Source: Heligmosomoides polygyrus polygyrus (lineage: Eukaryota; Nematoda; Chromadorea; Rhabditida; Heligmosomidae). From it: a stretch of 64,000 bases of DNA. Positions within the stretch are counted from its first letter, which is position 1. Each line of letters starts with the position of its first letter. The stretch spans positions 17,298,001 to 17,362,000 of the forward strand of contig OX377202.1 in NCBI GenBank assembly GCA_947396885.1, given 5' to 3'. A program made the translations under genes and the position numbers. Below are positions 10,943 through 22,311 of this stretch, piece after piece. The notes under the pieces were generated by a model. That model was not told where the DNA came from. It did no database searches and saw only the letters and a list, made by a program, of their open reading frames with translations.

Positions 10943-12300
10943 CAACCTAATATTTCAGTACTTTAGTTTTGTTAGTGTGCTTATTCCAACTACCTCATAT
11001 CGTTCCTAAAGGTCATTTACATCTATGTAGAACCGCAATGCTTCAGTACATTCAGGTATTCTAATAACTACTGGAATGCACTACACGTCATGGACCTTCT
11101 GGTGAAGGAATTAGAATAGAACTGGGCAGCGTTTTTGTTTTGAGTCTGACAACATGCCAATGCAGAGAGCGGATCGCAGAATGTGTGCACACGTAGCGTG
11201 GGTGACGTGAACAGTGGTCCATATGAGGTGAAGTGTGTGACGAGGCTTCAAGAAGAGGTGGCGCCCGCGGAGCCGTCGGCTAGGCTGCTGTGCTCGACAC
11301 CTACACTCCTCCTTTAGGCGATGGAACAACGCCTGCAGCCGGATCTGTCTGTCCCGCTTTTCCGCTATTATCCCAATTTGGTCAAGGATCGAGGTCTTAA
11401 AAGTGGTGGTGGATTCCGAGTTCTACGTAGTTATGCGTAATATGGTTAGGTCGGACCGAAAGTATCGCCACCTTCGTGATTTGGCATTACCGCATTCTAC
11501 TAGGATTTGAGATTTGAGACTGAGATGATACTAGATTTGAGGGATTTTGGCAACATTAGCTATACAAAGCGCGTAGTCTTAAATTCGTGAAAAATGCTCA
11601 AGATACTTTCACAAGCTAAAGTATTTAACACGTTTTCCTTAAAGCGCTTTCATGGAAAAGTCCGAGTTTCGGGTCATAGAGCTCTACGGCTTGAATGTCG
11701 GAAACATAGAAAAAATCAAAATTTATGCTACATTAGTAAGGTAATAAGCAAAAACTTTGCAGTAAACTGCTGACAGTAGACACTACGATCGAGAGGTAGG
11801 AAGCCGTGAATTCACGGAATTTATTGCCCAGAATTAAAGAAGGTCCAGAGGACTAAGCAGAGGCAAAGACAAAATGTTTTTCCATGATTTAGTTCAAAGC
11901 TTGAGCAATGAAAAGTATTCTGCTAAGAGGTTAACTTGATATATGCTCTGCGATCTAGCGCCTGACAGAAAGCCACTGGTGCCATCACCTTTGGTTTCGT
12001 TCTTTAGCGAAAAACGAGGTGATTTTTAAAAATGTAATTGTATATGATAAAAAAGCCCCATGGCCAATATTAAAATAAAATCTGCATAAAATTTAGAAAA
12101 GATGTGGCTTTTTCTAACTATAGCTAAGCTTGTAGATTACTCCAAAGGTTCCTTTTTGGAAATTATACATTATTAATGTATTGCTGGTATAGCCCATAAT
12201 GGAATTCGAAAAGCAAGTTGGAAGACTGAACCAAGCAGAGTTGTAGAATTCGGATTCGAAGGTCACATTCCGGAACTTCTCTTCTTCAACTTCAGCATTT
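10943..12300. other. Anonymous non-coding stretch
   Basis: 1.36 kb without a recognisable domain, tRNA promoter or repeat shared elsewhere in the window. Confidence 0.35.
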
Positions 12301-12302
12301 CT

Positions 12303-12363
12303 GTTATTTCTGAACAAGTGAGCAGCTCAACAAGATCTGGCTGCTCAATTGTTCAGAAATAAT
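12303..12363. repeat. Inverted repeat, 24-bp arms
   Basis: 12303-12326 pairs with 12340-12363 at 22 of 24 positions, with a 13-nt loop. It lies 54 bp left of the mariner at 12418. Confidence 0.8.
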
Positions 12364-12417
12364 GAAATTTTCCTAACGGCCTTTTTAGGCAGCATTATGG
12401 CAGGCGTGTTGTATGTA

Positions 12418-13704
12418 TTAGGTTGTAACGAATTAAACGGCACTGGCTGGCGCCGTTTTTTGGTGCGTCTTTACGCGTTTGATCAAGAACAAACCGTAAC
12501 ATGTGGCATATCTTTTAGAAGCGCAAACTTTGCTCTACCGGAGAGTACCAAATTTTCTATGTAAAAGTGGGAAAACTTTAGAGTTTTATTGACTTTTTTG
12601 CAGATGGACAAAAGGGTAATCCTAGGCATTTACTTGTATGAATTCAAGCTGGGCACTACAGCTAAGGAGGCGGACGAGAAGATCAACGCCGCATTCGGTC
12701 AAGGATGTTCCACAATTCGGATGGCGTATCGTTGGTATCAGAAATTCCGGAATGGAGATGAGAGCTTGGAAGAACATGAAGGTCGTGGGAGGCATAGTGA
12801 TGTTGATGAGGACAAGCTGAGAGATGTGGTAGAGGAGGATCCACACAAAGGTACCAGGGAGATAGTAAAGGTTCTTGGCGTCAGTCACAACACAGCTGTC
12901 CGGCATCTGAAGGAAATTGGAAAGACCAAAAAGCTGGCTGGAAAGATGGGTGCCTCACGAGCTGTCTGAGGAGCAAAGAAACCGTCGATATGAGATCTCG
13001 TCCGCACTGCTTCTACGGAACGAAACGGACCCATTCCTTGATCGCATCGTAACCTGTGACGAGAAATGGATAATGTACGACAACAGGCGACGATCGGCAC
13101 AGTGGGTGGACAGCGATGAGAGCCCCAAGGTTTTTGCGAAGCCGGAATTGCACCAAAAGAAAGTAATGGTGACAGTATGTTGGTGTTCGCTGGGAATTAT
13201 TCACCACAGCTTCCTGCCTCCCGGTGAATCCATCACGGCAGAGAAGTACTGCACTGAAATTGAAGAAATGATGAAAAAGCTGAAGGATATCCGGCCGGCC
13301 TTGGTAAACCGAAGGCGAGTTCTCCTTCTGCACGACAATGCTCGCCCCCATGTAGCACGAATGACGTTGCAGAAATTGAAAGAGCTGGGCATTGAAACTC
13401 TACCACATCCTCCGTTTTCTCCCGACCTCTCCCCAACAGACTACCATTTCTTCATGTATCTTGGCGACTTCTTGGTACGGAAAATATTCAAATACCAACA
13501 GGATGCCGAAAGTGCCTTCGAAGATTTCGTCAATTCCAAAACTTCTGATTTTTATGCTACTGGGATAAAAAAGCTTGTGTCACGTTGGCAAAGATGTGTA
13601 GAATCAGAAGGTTTTTATTTCGATTAATAAACTTGCCTACAAGCCGAGATATTAACTGTTTAAATTTACAGTGGTTCAGTGCCATTTATTTCGTTACAAC
13701 CTAA
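12418..13704 (+). mobile_element. Mariner transposon, near-intact
   Basis: A 1287-bp element with about 28-bp terminal inverted repeats (ttaggttgtaacgaattaaa at the left, its diverged complement at the right). TA duplications flank it at 12416-12417 and 13705-13706. Length and TIR match a full-length mariner. One transposase gene fills it. Confidence 0.93.
12604..13627 (+). pseudogene. Mariner transposase, one frameshift
   Basis: This DD34D transposase moves mariner elements by cut and paste in the nucleus. The N-terminal part starts at the ATG at 12604 and contains the paired HTH region (WYQKFRNGDESLEEHEGRGR, then ILVSHNTAV-like helix). The frame is lost at about 12946, where one extra A in aagatgggtgcc shifts reading. 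The remaining frame runs unbroken to the stop after EGFYFD. All three catalytic Asp motifs are intact: TCDEKW, LLHDNARPH and SPDLSPTDYH. The mariner signature WVPHEL lies exactly at the break. An earlier in-frame ATG at 12589 is less likely because family proteins begin close to MDKR. Inactive as assembled, unless the extra A is a sequencing error. Confidence 0.88.
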
Positions 13705-13706
13705 TA

Positions 13707-15147
13707 GCTTCCACATCGAGTAAAATTGCTTAGAGTGAACGGCTTTACAATCATATGAATTTATAGGCCACTCACTCAAAACCGCTCAAAGAAGAATCTT
13801 GTTAACTAGGTCAAAGCAACTGGAAAGCTGTGGTCGGTAAGCGAGTGTGAACGCGCCGCGCTTTCGAATCTTATGATATGCTGCGGAGAGGTCTGAACTC
13901 GAATTTTTCCTAATCATTGACTTCTAAGTGGCAAACAGTTTACAACTAAGTTTTGTTGCGATCAAAACTCTAGCTCAACGCGTGACTCGAAAAACCTCTC
14001 CTGAAGGACGTCGTAGGATTGTAATGTCCGGGTGGCTGGTCAACCCATAAACGTTCCCCGTTTGCTGCTTTCCTTACTCAATGGTCTCCATTTTATAATT
14101 TCAAAGCGATTTATAGCAAATTTGTTTTTATTCTTTGAATATATCTTTCCAATGACGGCAAGAGCATCAGTAACAGCAAGTCTTGGGATAGAATGGTGCT
14201 TAAAACCTCTTTTGACCAGAGGTTGCATGTTCTTTCAGTGTTTTACGCCCAGGTTGGTTCTGTTGTTTTGCGCTGTTCTGGCTTTGTTTTTAAGTTTAGG
14301 CTTAGGCTGTTTCATGCTAGGTCGGTTAAGGCTCTAGTCTGTTGTCGTAATGCTTGTTTCATTGTGTTTCTACTCTGTTATGCAAATTGGTGTTTGATTT
14401 AGTTGCATTCCAGTACGAGCACGTCTTTCTGGATGTCATTAATAAACAAATAAATAAATATCTAACAGCCTTTAACCCAAGTAACAGCCATATCAGGGCC
14501 TAAAGAAAATGACCTGAACCAAGCGGGTGGTTCTGCTGCCGCTGAAGAAGTATGGTACCATTTGGATATCACTGAACGAAATGGCACTGCAGAGGAATTT
14601 CGCCAGCAAGGCCGTCTCATCAGCAGCAAGTTATTGCAGTCTGCAGGAGGTCTGCACGGTAACGCCTAGATGCACGTTAATATGGAAGCTAATTAGGACA
14701 GGCTTTTATGGTTGTCATAAAGCCATCCGATTCGGTGAGTATTGTCTGAAAACGGTCTGAGTCTGCTCAAAGAAAGAGAGCGAAACATGCCGAAAATTCG
14801 AAACTCTCAACTCTTTGAAAGTATTCAGTTACTTTGTTAAGTGTTACGTTTACGCTTTAAAGGGAGCAATATTAGAAAACGATTGTGAATGTTGGTGTAA
14901 CAACGAAACAAGGCTATTATATTCAAACGAAGCAAATGATTGAGATCCAGGTCTCGATAGGCAAGGTTAGAGCTCTCTAAAAATGAGTCCTAATTATAAG
15001 TACTAACTAATTATTATTTGGACTGACTACAGGGTCGCGCTCCTATGAAGCACTTAAGGATTTCCGGCTGAACTAAACTGCATGAGTTGATGTAAATCCG
15101 AAAATTAACAAAAGAGCCAAACATAAAAAGTAAATCACAGTAAGCGC
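13707..15147. other. Anonymous stretch with possible LINE/SINE tail
   Basis: No recognisable coding domain. Near 14400-14462 a run ending in ttaataaacaaataaataaa looks like a retroelement 3' end. Confidence 0.35.
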
Positions 15148-15195
15148 GCCGCGTAGCGCAGTGGAAACAGGCACCACACCGTCTATCGCGTGCAT
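15148..15195 (+). repeat. SINE head fragment truncated by hAT-like end
   Basis: cgtagcgcagtgg is an A-box of the SINE type. The sequence then breaks off at cgtgcatat and cagggatgggcgg begins (15197), the terminus of the hAT-like family also seen at 43326 (complement). The matching other end of this hAT-like copy was not found. Confidence 0.45.
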
Positions 15196-15196
15196 A

Positions 15197-15300
15197 TCAG
15201 GGATGGGCGGATTAACCGTTATCCGTCTTCCGTTTTCCGGTTTCCGTTGTTTGGCCTATCTGTTTTATTGTTGGTGTTCGGCCTCCGTTATAACATTTCC
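15197..15300 (+). mobile_element. hAT-like terminal fragment
   Basis: Shares cagggatgrgcggattaacc with the complement of the right end of 41891-43326, followed by alternating ttatccg/ttttccg stretches. Only one end is recognisable. Confidence 0.5.
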
Positions 15301-16639
15301 AGGAAGACTTGTGAATCCGCTATGACGAGCGGTATGGAAAATAAACTGTGCAGAATACTTAGAAAGGACAACTTTTGGAATTGTCCTACTCTCTCCATCG
15401 TGAGCAAAGGAGCGTGCTTTTGCGGTCTAACACCGGTCTGCCGATGGCTATATTGTAGACTGAAGTCACTCACAAAAGAAGCAATAAAATTTTGAAGAAA
15501 AGACGCTGTGGTGCAAGACTTTTTCACCAACCTAATAATAAAAACAATCCTCGACGACCATGCTAAGGGAGGCAGTCACACGGAAGAGTTGCTGAAACCA
15601 ACAGAGCGAAGAAGAGCTTATGTAGGAGAGAAACGATTTGAAGTAGAATGTCTATGAAGGAGTGCCGCTGAGCGCAATGGAGAAATGTCAACTGAAGGAA
15701 TCTAAATTTTGGGCATTCTGGACTGACGCAAAGATTCACTTATAGGCATGCATGAAATGTGTCGTAAGGATCAGGGATAGCCCTTTATGCTACTCATCTG
15801 GGAGAAACAAACAAATATCAGCTGCAGTTTGCGCCTGTTGCGTATGACCACGGATATTAACCACGTTTTGCGCCACCGCCCACGGAAATAGCCAGTATTT
15901 GCACCTAATCTTCCGCGGTTGCTCGATAACTGGCCACGAGCCAGAGTGAAAATTTAAGACCAAAAAGCGCTGTCCAGAGGCAAAACAGGCCCGCTGATTT
16001 TCAAAATGTATGAACAATAATTACATCCTTTAGAAACGTCCATGTAGTTGAGGATATAAAGCACGTCGCCTGTCTGGTTTATGAATTGCGAATGCATTCA
16101 GAAATGAGGCGCTTGAAAGCGACGATGGTCGAATTTTCTGGAAGGCTTAAACAAACTCAGGTAAACGAGAGATAGACGTCAGCGTTTAACACCCCTTTTT
16201 ATCATGGAAAACGCCAGGGCCTCTAACCCTACGAGATATCGTGATACACTTGAAATGCGTACTTTGTATATAGAACGTCATTCGCTGGCTTTCTGACAAA
16301 AAACAATAGCGAGTGATCCTTTCTAAAAACGTATGTCTCAAAGGCACGTAATGAGTGAGGAAACTGTCGAGAACCGACCCCATTAGGTTGTCGGAAAAGC
16401 TTTGCATTTTTTCCAAAATGTTGTTGCTCTACATGCATACAATTTAATTTCAATCGGCAAAGTAATTATTGTTGACATCGTCAATCTTCTCCCATATTTC
16501 ATCTTTCCCACAGGTCACGTATTTAATTCCTCCAGATTGAAGACGGCTGTGACTCGAAGAGCTGCACCTCCCGGATTCCCAGTTGCGCCTGATCATCAAA
16601 GTGTCCATCCCTAAGATATGCACTGCCTAGGAGCCCGGA
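15301..16639. other. Anonymous non-coding stretch
   Basis: No supported feature found in about 1.3 kb; open frames here are short and lack motifs. Confidence 0.35.
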
Positions 16640-16852
16640 AAAGGATATACGTAGTTAGATGGCGAAAGGTCCGGCGAATGCTGTGGGTGGGGGAGTGCTT
16701 CCAGCCTAGCTCCAACTTTTGGCAAGACATCTTTGCAATATGTGGCCGAGGATTGTCGTGAAGAAAGTAGACATTCTTCCGTCCTGGTCATTTCCGCTGC
16801 AGGAATTCACTCAACTTTTGCAGTTGGACGGCGTAGATGTTCTCCATAGGAG
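16640..16852 (-). pseudogene. Mariner transposase relic, interrupted by a MITE
   Basis: The minus strand encodes YFLHDNPRPHIAKMSCQKLE and, after a frameshift, LPHPQHSPDLSPSNY. These are the second and third catalytic Asp regions of a mariner transposase. A stop breaks the segment before YFLHD. The upstream side (higher coordinates) ends at the palindromic element 16853-17202, which therefore appears to have inserted into the transposase. Confidence 0.72.
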
Positions 16853-17202
16853 ACTATCTCAGGAACGGCCCAAGTGTTGTATATGGGCAGAATCTGCTCT
16901 CTCTAGGAAACAGAAAAATGCAAATATCTCGACCCGAGTGACAGCGACGACGAGCGCGAGCAGCGGTGGTGCAGAGGGTAGAGGGACAGCTTAATCCCCG
17001 TGATCGCTGTTTCTAGCCAATTTGAGCCCGTCCCCATGCTCGTAGGCAGAGGGCTAACGCCGCCAGCGGCCCAACTTCCGTCGTCCCTAACTCTGCGACA
17101 AGTTGTATTGGGATCGAGACATTTGCACTTTCTTGTTTCCCAGAGAGAGGCGATTCTGCCCACATACAACACTTGGGCCGTTCCGACCTACCGTTGAGAT
17201 AG
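16853..17202. mobile_element. Palindromic MITE (family of 53369-53945)
   Basis: 350 bp with terminal inverted repeats of about 90 bp (actatctca…gaacggcccaagtgttgt and its complement ending tgagatagt). The centre holds an A-box-like tggtgcagagg at 16967-16977. It shares both ends and centre with 53369-53945 but lacks that copy's inner palindrome. No protein-coding capacity. Confidence 0.75.
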
Positions 17203-17929
17203 TTTTCTGGTCAGTCATTGTAGTCGTTGAACCAGCTCAAATGTCCTATTCCGTGGACAAAACGATATAATACTAACCTTTTTCCATGAGTATTAAAAAT
17301 TTTAAAAATTTGATTGAGTAGACATTGCCATTTGGTTGATATATTTGTGTTGGTATGATCAGAAGGATATGATCAGATGAGTATATTCCGAGTACACTGA
17401 AGGCATCTCCAAAGAACTGTCGACTTCTGCCTTGCTGAAGTAAACAGAAAACGTATAGGAGCTGCTTCGATTAGGCTGAGCGAGTTCCGTGACACACTGA
17501 CGTCCACAGCTTGTACTATTTTAGGCACTCCAAGCAGATTAGCGCCTGCAAAGCGGCTATCGCAGCGCGTAGTGTATCAAGTTGAGCGGAAGCTTCCTCC
17601 TGGACTGCTGAAGGCGCAATTATTTCTGCCCGTCTAGTTTGATTTCGCATGGGGTGATACCATGCGCTTCGACGGGTTGTTAAAGCAGAAGCGACTTATG
17701 CTACTGTTTCGTCGAACTGCCAATATCACCTGCCAAAGATTCGAAGCATCAGTGATATTGAGAACGTGGGATTGACAATTTCTCCAGGAGCTGAACTCTC
17801 GATTTCTTTCCTGCTATTCTGCCGCGCTATCCAGTCGGACATCCCACCACTGCCGCTCTGATGGGTGTCCCTCCTGAATGCAACTTTTGACTTCTATTAG
17901 GATTTTGTCAAATCCCATATTCTGAATAA

Positions 17930-18165
17930 TATTGAAGCTCCCAGTCTTTAGCAGGTAATTCACTGACCACGAAAAAACGGTTCCGTGTGTCGCTTTGCTT
18001 TTCCGGTCCACCTAGAAGAAGCAATTTTGGCCTACATAGAGATCCGCAGGTAATTCAGGGACCATAATGGTGCTTCTAAGACAATGCGCTGCAGTCGTCA
18101 ATAGATCAATTTGAGTAACTTCACAGTCATTTCAGTGCCCTTCTTCGTTAGGCGACTCATTTTAT
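17930..18165 (+). repeat. Diverged copy of the 7472-9010 outer arm
   Basis: Block order matches 8784-9020: gaagctcc, a caggt/caggac block, ggtccgcagg-type block, atggtgcttc, acaatgcgctgcag, then the cttcgtnag end. Identity is visibly lower than between the two arms of 7472-9010. Only one arm is seen here. The region 17203-17929 before it has no recognised feature. Confidence 0.5.
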
Positions 18166-18479
18166 ACCTTCTAGGCTTCTAGAGCTTCCGTAAATGTGGT
18201 ATGGTAGAGCAAAATGCTGCAAACGACTTCGAAAGGCTTCAAAGGCGTCGTAGAAAGCAAAAGTTAGAAGCAAAAGATCGTTCTGTTTCTTGCCCCTTTG
18301 TTTTCTCCACCACTATTGCTGCGTTAACGGCTACCACAGAGACCTGAGGCTATAAAAGCAAACATCCAGAGTCAAGAGGACAATGCTCGGAGTGACACGA
18401 TTTATGAAAGCGAGAGGCTTTCGTAGCTCCCAAACCCTTGATATACTAGGATTAGGAACCCTGCCGCACGAACCAAGTC

Positions 18480-18690
18480 GTCGAAAATTAAGTGGGCCGG
18501 CTTTTAGCAGACACCTGCTGGACGATAGCTGCTACCAATTGGATTCCATGTGATGTCAGAAAAATACCAGGACTTCTTCGAGTCCTGAACGAACGATATA
18601 ACGCTCGTGGTATCCCACAAAAGAGATGAATCCACTGGAAAATTCTGGCACGCGACATGGACGGAGTGAAAAGGTGCCGTCGCTCGCTAG
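18480..18690 (+). pseudogene. RTE-type LINE 3' coding remnant, copy 1
   Basis: Degenerate tail of an RTE-like reverse-transcriptase ORF. Fragments equivalent to DVRKIPG, then LARDMDGVKRC occur in shifting frames. The same blocks occur less damaged about 280 bp downstream. RTE elements are non-LTR retrotransposons common in nematodes. Confidence 0.6.
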
Positions 18691-18769
18691 AGCATTACGA
18701 TGGGACGGCAGGTGATAAAGGTGAACTTACATGTTTATTACTTAAAATTCCATATTAGCTAAAACGTTT

Positions 18770-18956
18770 GGTAGACACGCGCTGGACGTGATTCCGCGGG
18801 ATGTCAGAAGAACACCAGGACGCCCACCAACGCGATGGTCGGACTTCTTCTTGAAAGCCCTGAACGACCAATATGACGCTCTTCGTGTCGCTCGAGCGAG
18901 TTGGATCCATTGGAGCATTCTTGCACGCGACAGGGACGAATGGAAACGCTGCTAAG
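18770..18956 (+). pseudogene. RTE-type LINE 3' coding remnant, copy 2
   Basis: Encodes, in one open frame to a stop, [20 protein letters not shown], then [19 protein letters not shown] and [11 protein letters not shown]. This is the C-terminal tail characteristic of RTE-clade LINE polyproteins. Upstream RT and endonuclease parts are missing, which fits the usual 5' truncation of LINE copies. Confidence 0.78.
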
Positions 18957-19018
18957 CGACTACTCGAATGATACGTTGATCGGTCGGTCGATAGGATATA
19001 AAACAGACGCTTTCACCT

Positions 19019-19368
19019 AAAGCGGCTTTCACACTGCCGTTGCTGCTGTTGCAGCAACGAGCAATGAAAAAGGGGCGGAGTTCGATGTTTCTTGCAGCCG
19101 CAACGTGGTGAGATAAGATAATGAGATAAGACCTGTGATATCCTCCGTTGACGAGCATCAGCAACAAGGAATGATTGCGATCATTCCACGTTGCTGAGGC
19201 CGCGCAACCGTTGTGCAACCGATGCCGGTGTTGCTGATGCAGGATTGCGGCAACAGAGGTGTGAAAGCCCCCTCGTTGCTGCTGTTGCTCCTCTGCGTCT
19301 TTGCGGTATGCTTCATCATTACGGCATCGGTTGCGCGACAGCAACAACGGCAGTGAGAAAGCCGCTTA
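19019..19368. mobile_element. MITE with about 33-bp TIRs
   Basis: Left end aagcggctttcacactgccg pairs with right end cggcagtgagaaagccgctt. The TIR continues with gttgctgctgttgc against its partner. A third internal block (gtgtgaaagcccc ctcgttgctgctgttgc, near 19258-19290) repeats the terminal sequence. About 350 bp and non-coding. It lies between the RTE tail and the mariner at 19382. Confidence 0.75.
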
Positions 19369-19381
19369 ACGCTAAATAATA

Positions 19382-20616
19382 TTCGGCTGTCGCAAAATTA
19401 ATCGCCGTTTCGAGGCATGTAAAAATAAATAAACTTTTCATCCTAAATCATCCCGTCTCAGAGAAGGCCACACATACCGCTCGGTATGTTTTTTTTCTTG
19501 CTTTTTCAAAAAACTTATGTGATGTCGCTCTAGTTCTTCTAGCCGTCCTTTTCCAGGGCTCCTAAAACCATGGAAATCAGGGAAATCACGACTACCGAGT
19601 CATCATGCTTTACAATCTTGAATAGGGACTTTTAGGGCAAACATTCTTTGCGAACGAGCGTTGAGACTCTGCTTCGAAAAATTGGCTTTTGGTGATTTTG
19701 ATGTCGAAGGAAAACCGGGTCGAGTTCGCAAGTCATCGATTGACGATGAAGTATTGAGGAGAGCCGTCGAAGCAAATCCGGAGACGAATCCACGTACGTT
19801 AGCAGAGGACCTTATCGTACATCATAGTGCGGTAGCAAAATATTTGACGGGAATCGGCCGGGTGAAGAGGATGTCGAAGTGGGGGCCTCATGAGTTGACC
19901 GATGAGCAGCGTCTGGCACGTTTCGACACTTGCTCCAACCTGCTAGTTCGCTTTAAAAATGAGCCTTTTAAAAGCCGTATTATATCTGTAGGTAAAAATT
20001 GGATCCTTTGCGATAAAAGGAGGCGGGGATTTGTCTGGTTAGATAAGGTGCTCCTCCAACATTCTTTCCTATACCTGACCTTTACCCTAAAAAAGTTATA
20101 CTTACTTACTTTTGTGGTGTTGTAAAGGTGTAATCCATTTCGGCTTTTGGCAACCTGGTCAGGCGGTCAGAGCAGAGTCGTACTGCTGTGATTTAGACCA
20201 AATGTATGGGAAGTTGCAAAAATTGTGGCCGGCAGCGACAAATAAAGGGCCTGTTGCAGGACAACGCAGGGCCACACCCCTAACAAATCACGCGACGAAA
20301 ATTGACCTACATAGGTATAGAAGTTCTCCCTCACCCACCATATTCTCCTAACCGTTATCTCAATGACTATCTCTTTTTCCGAGCTCTTGATTCTCATTTG
20401 CATCAGAAACAATTCACTAATTGGCCAATGTTGAATGTCCCCTCCTTGATTTCGCTAATTCCTGTGATCTCAGTTTTTATTAAGAAGGATTAGATTTATT
20501 TGAAAATGCGTATATTTTGTCGGTTTTAAACTAGATTAACAAAGTTGTGTTTAAGCTGAGTTATAGCAGTCTGAAGAAAGCGGTCCGTTTCGGCAATTAA
20601 TTTTGCGACAGCCTAA
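19382..20616 (+). mobile_element. Mariner transposon, inactive
   Basis: 1235 bp, TIRs about 24 bp (ttcggctgtcgcaaaattaa; right-end complement ttaggctgtcgcaaaattaa), TA at 19380-19381 and 20617-20618. A 5'-truncated relative lies at 59315-60053. Confidence 0.9.
19661..20495 (+). pseudogene. Mariner transposase, multiply broken
   Basis: The first frame (19661-20060) holds FEKLAFGDFDVEGKPGRVRK, the second HTH and the signature WGPHELTDEQRLAR. The first catalytic motif, normally GDEKW, reads VGKNW, so the Asp is lost. After frameshifts a QDNAGPH-like second motif survives. The third reads PHPPYSPN, Asn replacing Asp. With two catalytic residues gone and at least three frame breaks, the copy is dead. 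Confidence 0.85.
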
Positions 20617-20618
20617 TA

Positions 20619-21145
20619 GACTTTGCAGTTACTTGATGAGATAACATCTCGAGAAGTAGCAGAACTGCTTTGAAGCTTACTGCGCTCAGGGTAATGTTCA
20701 TGAATTGTTAATGAATTCTCTTTTTATAGCTTAGCCTCACCATCATAGTATTAATAGCATATCAATCTTGATGAAGCTTTTCGAGCGTTGCGAGAAACAA
20801 ATTAAGGGAAAGCTCATGACAGAAATAGCGACTAAGAATTCACGCTGTTAGAGCAGGTGAACCGAAGAACCAAATATTTTGTTTGAATGCAGTCTCACAT
20901 ATTGCTCCTCACATATTGCGCACTAGTTTGATTTGGAAATCTCGCATTAAAAGCTCCCATACTACAGGGTAAAAAATAGAACCTCGTCACGATACGCGCC
21001 CTATCCTCAGTGAAAAACACAAAATTGTGAACGCAAAGTGCAGAGTTGGCTCAGGCATGTGAAGCAAAGGAAAGTAGTAAATCTCTGATAGCCACTCGTT
21101 CTAATAGACTTCTAGGGATCACCGAAAGAAGAAGGCAGCGCGACA
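20619..21145. other. Anonymous non-coding stretch
   Basis: No recognised feature between the mariner and the G/C-tract block. Confidence 0.35.
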
Positions 21146-21147
21146 GA

Positions 21148-21383
21148 AGGTACACCCGCCCCCTGCTGGGGAGGGGGGGGGGGGGGGGGGGTGGCGTCAG
21201 GAGGTGCGCCGCTGTTCTGCGGACCGGAACCTTTTGCTTTGCGTGTCAAAGGTTTCGTAAGGCAGCCGTTAGACTCTCGGTGAAGCCTAGGGGTTGGGGT
21301 GGGTGAGCAAGGGGGATGAGAGGAAGATCGCACACTTCCAGCAGGGGGTGAGTGTACCTCCTGACCGTCCCCCCCCCCCCCCC
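21148..21383. repeat. Inverted blocks flanked by long G and C runs
   Basis: aggtacacccgccccctgct (21148 on) and a G run of about 20 followed by gtcaggaggt are repeated in inverse orientation at 21334-21383, which ends in a C run of about 16. Block order is circularly permuted rather than mirror-image. No coding signal. Confidence 0.6.
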
Positions 21384-22311
21384 CGAAAGAACAGTCTTAC
21401 TTAGTGAGTGAACACGAACACGAACAGCAACACAAGCATCGCAAGCATACATCACTTACAGGCAAGCCCGCAAGGTGAACAAAAACTAAATAACCAAAAA
21501 TATAATTTTATTATTTTTTAAATTAGTTTACGGCTTGCCACAATTGCATCAAATCTGCATTTAAATCCTATTCATCATCAAATTGATCGAGTGAACGCCA
21601 TGAACATCTTTGACAAGGAAGGGGTCTGATCTGTATGTCTGAATGGAAGGAGCGAATCACATAGGGAGAATCCTCACCCCTCTGTTAGTATAAAAATGTG
21701 TTTATTTTTTGTCAAGTTGTTAAACCCAAGGAGTAGGGGGTCCTCGAACTCACGATGGGATACGGCGCATCACGAGTATGGGGATCTTATACGCGTGTCG
21801 TGGTGCCTCTTCCGGCTCGGAGCGCAGTGGAAGTGGAGTTGCTTCATGCGAGGAAGGTCGGGGGTTCAGTTCTTCTGCGTTGCATTTCGACTGACTGGTT
21901 GAGATTTGGGGTCTGACGTCTATACCATTCTCAGAAGTTCTCTGCGCATTTTCCAGCTGCACGCTGTGGAGAGTACCTTTCTTGCGTCTTGCTTATTAGT
22001 GACCGGATTTTTAACCAACGACTTCGCCAACTTCACGTTGACGCGCTTCGAAATCTTTTGGTATGCTGGCCATCCGTTTGGCCAGCTTGATTTCTTCCCT
22101 CGAGGGTTCTTTGCCTTAAGGGGGAGCCCACTTCAGTGTGAGCAGGTGGATCACCACTAAAGCACCGGCGAGCACAGCAACCAATCACATTGTTGGTGTT
22201 AGGTTCTAGAAAACCATAGTAGACCTCTGACTTCCGGTTGACAGGCAAAGATGAGGGAAAGAGCGTATCGATGCCGCTTACGTTAATATGTGGTATCCAT
22301 AGACCTGGGCG

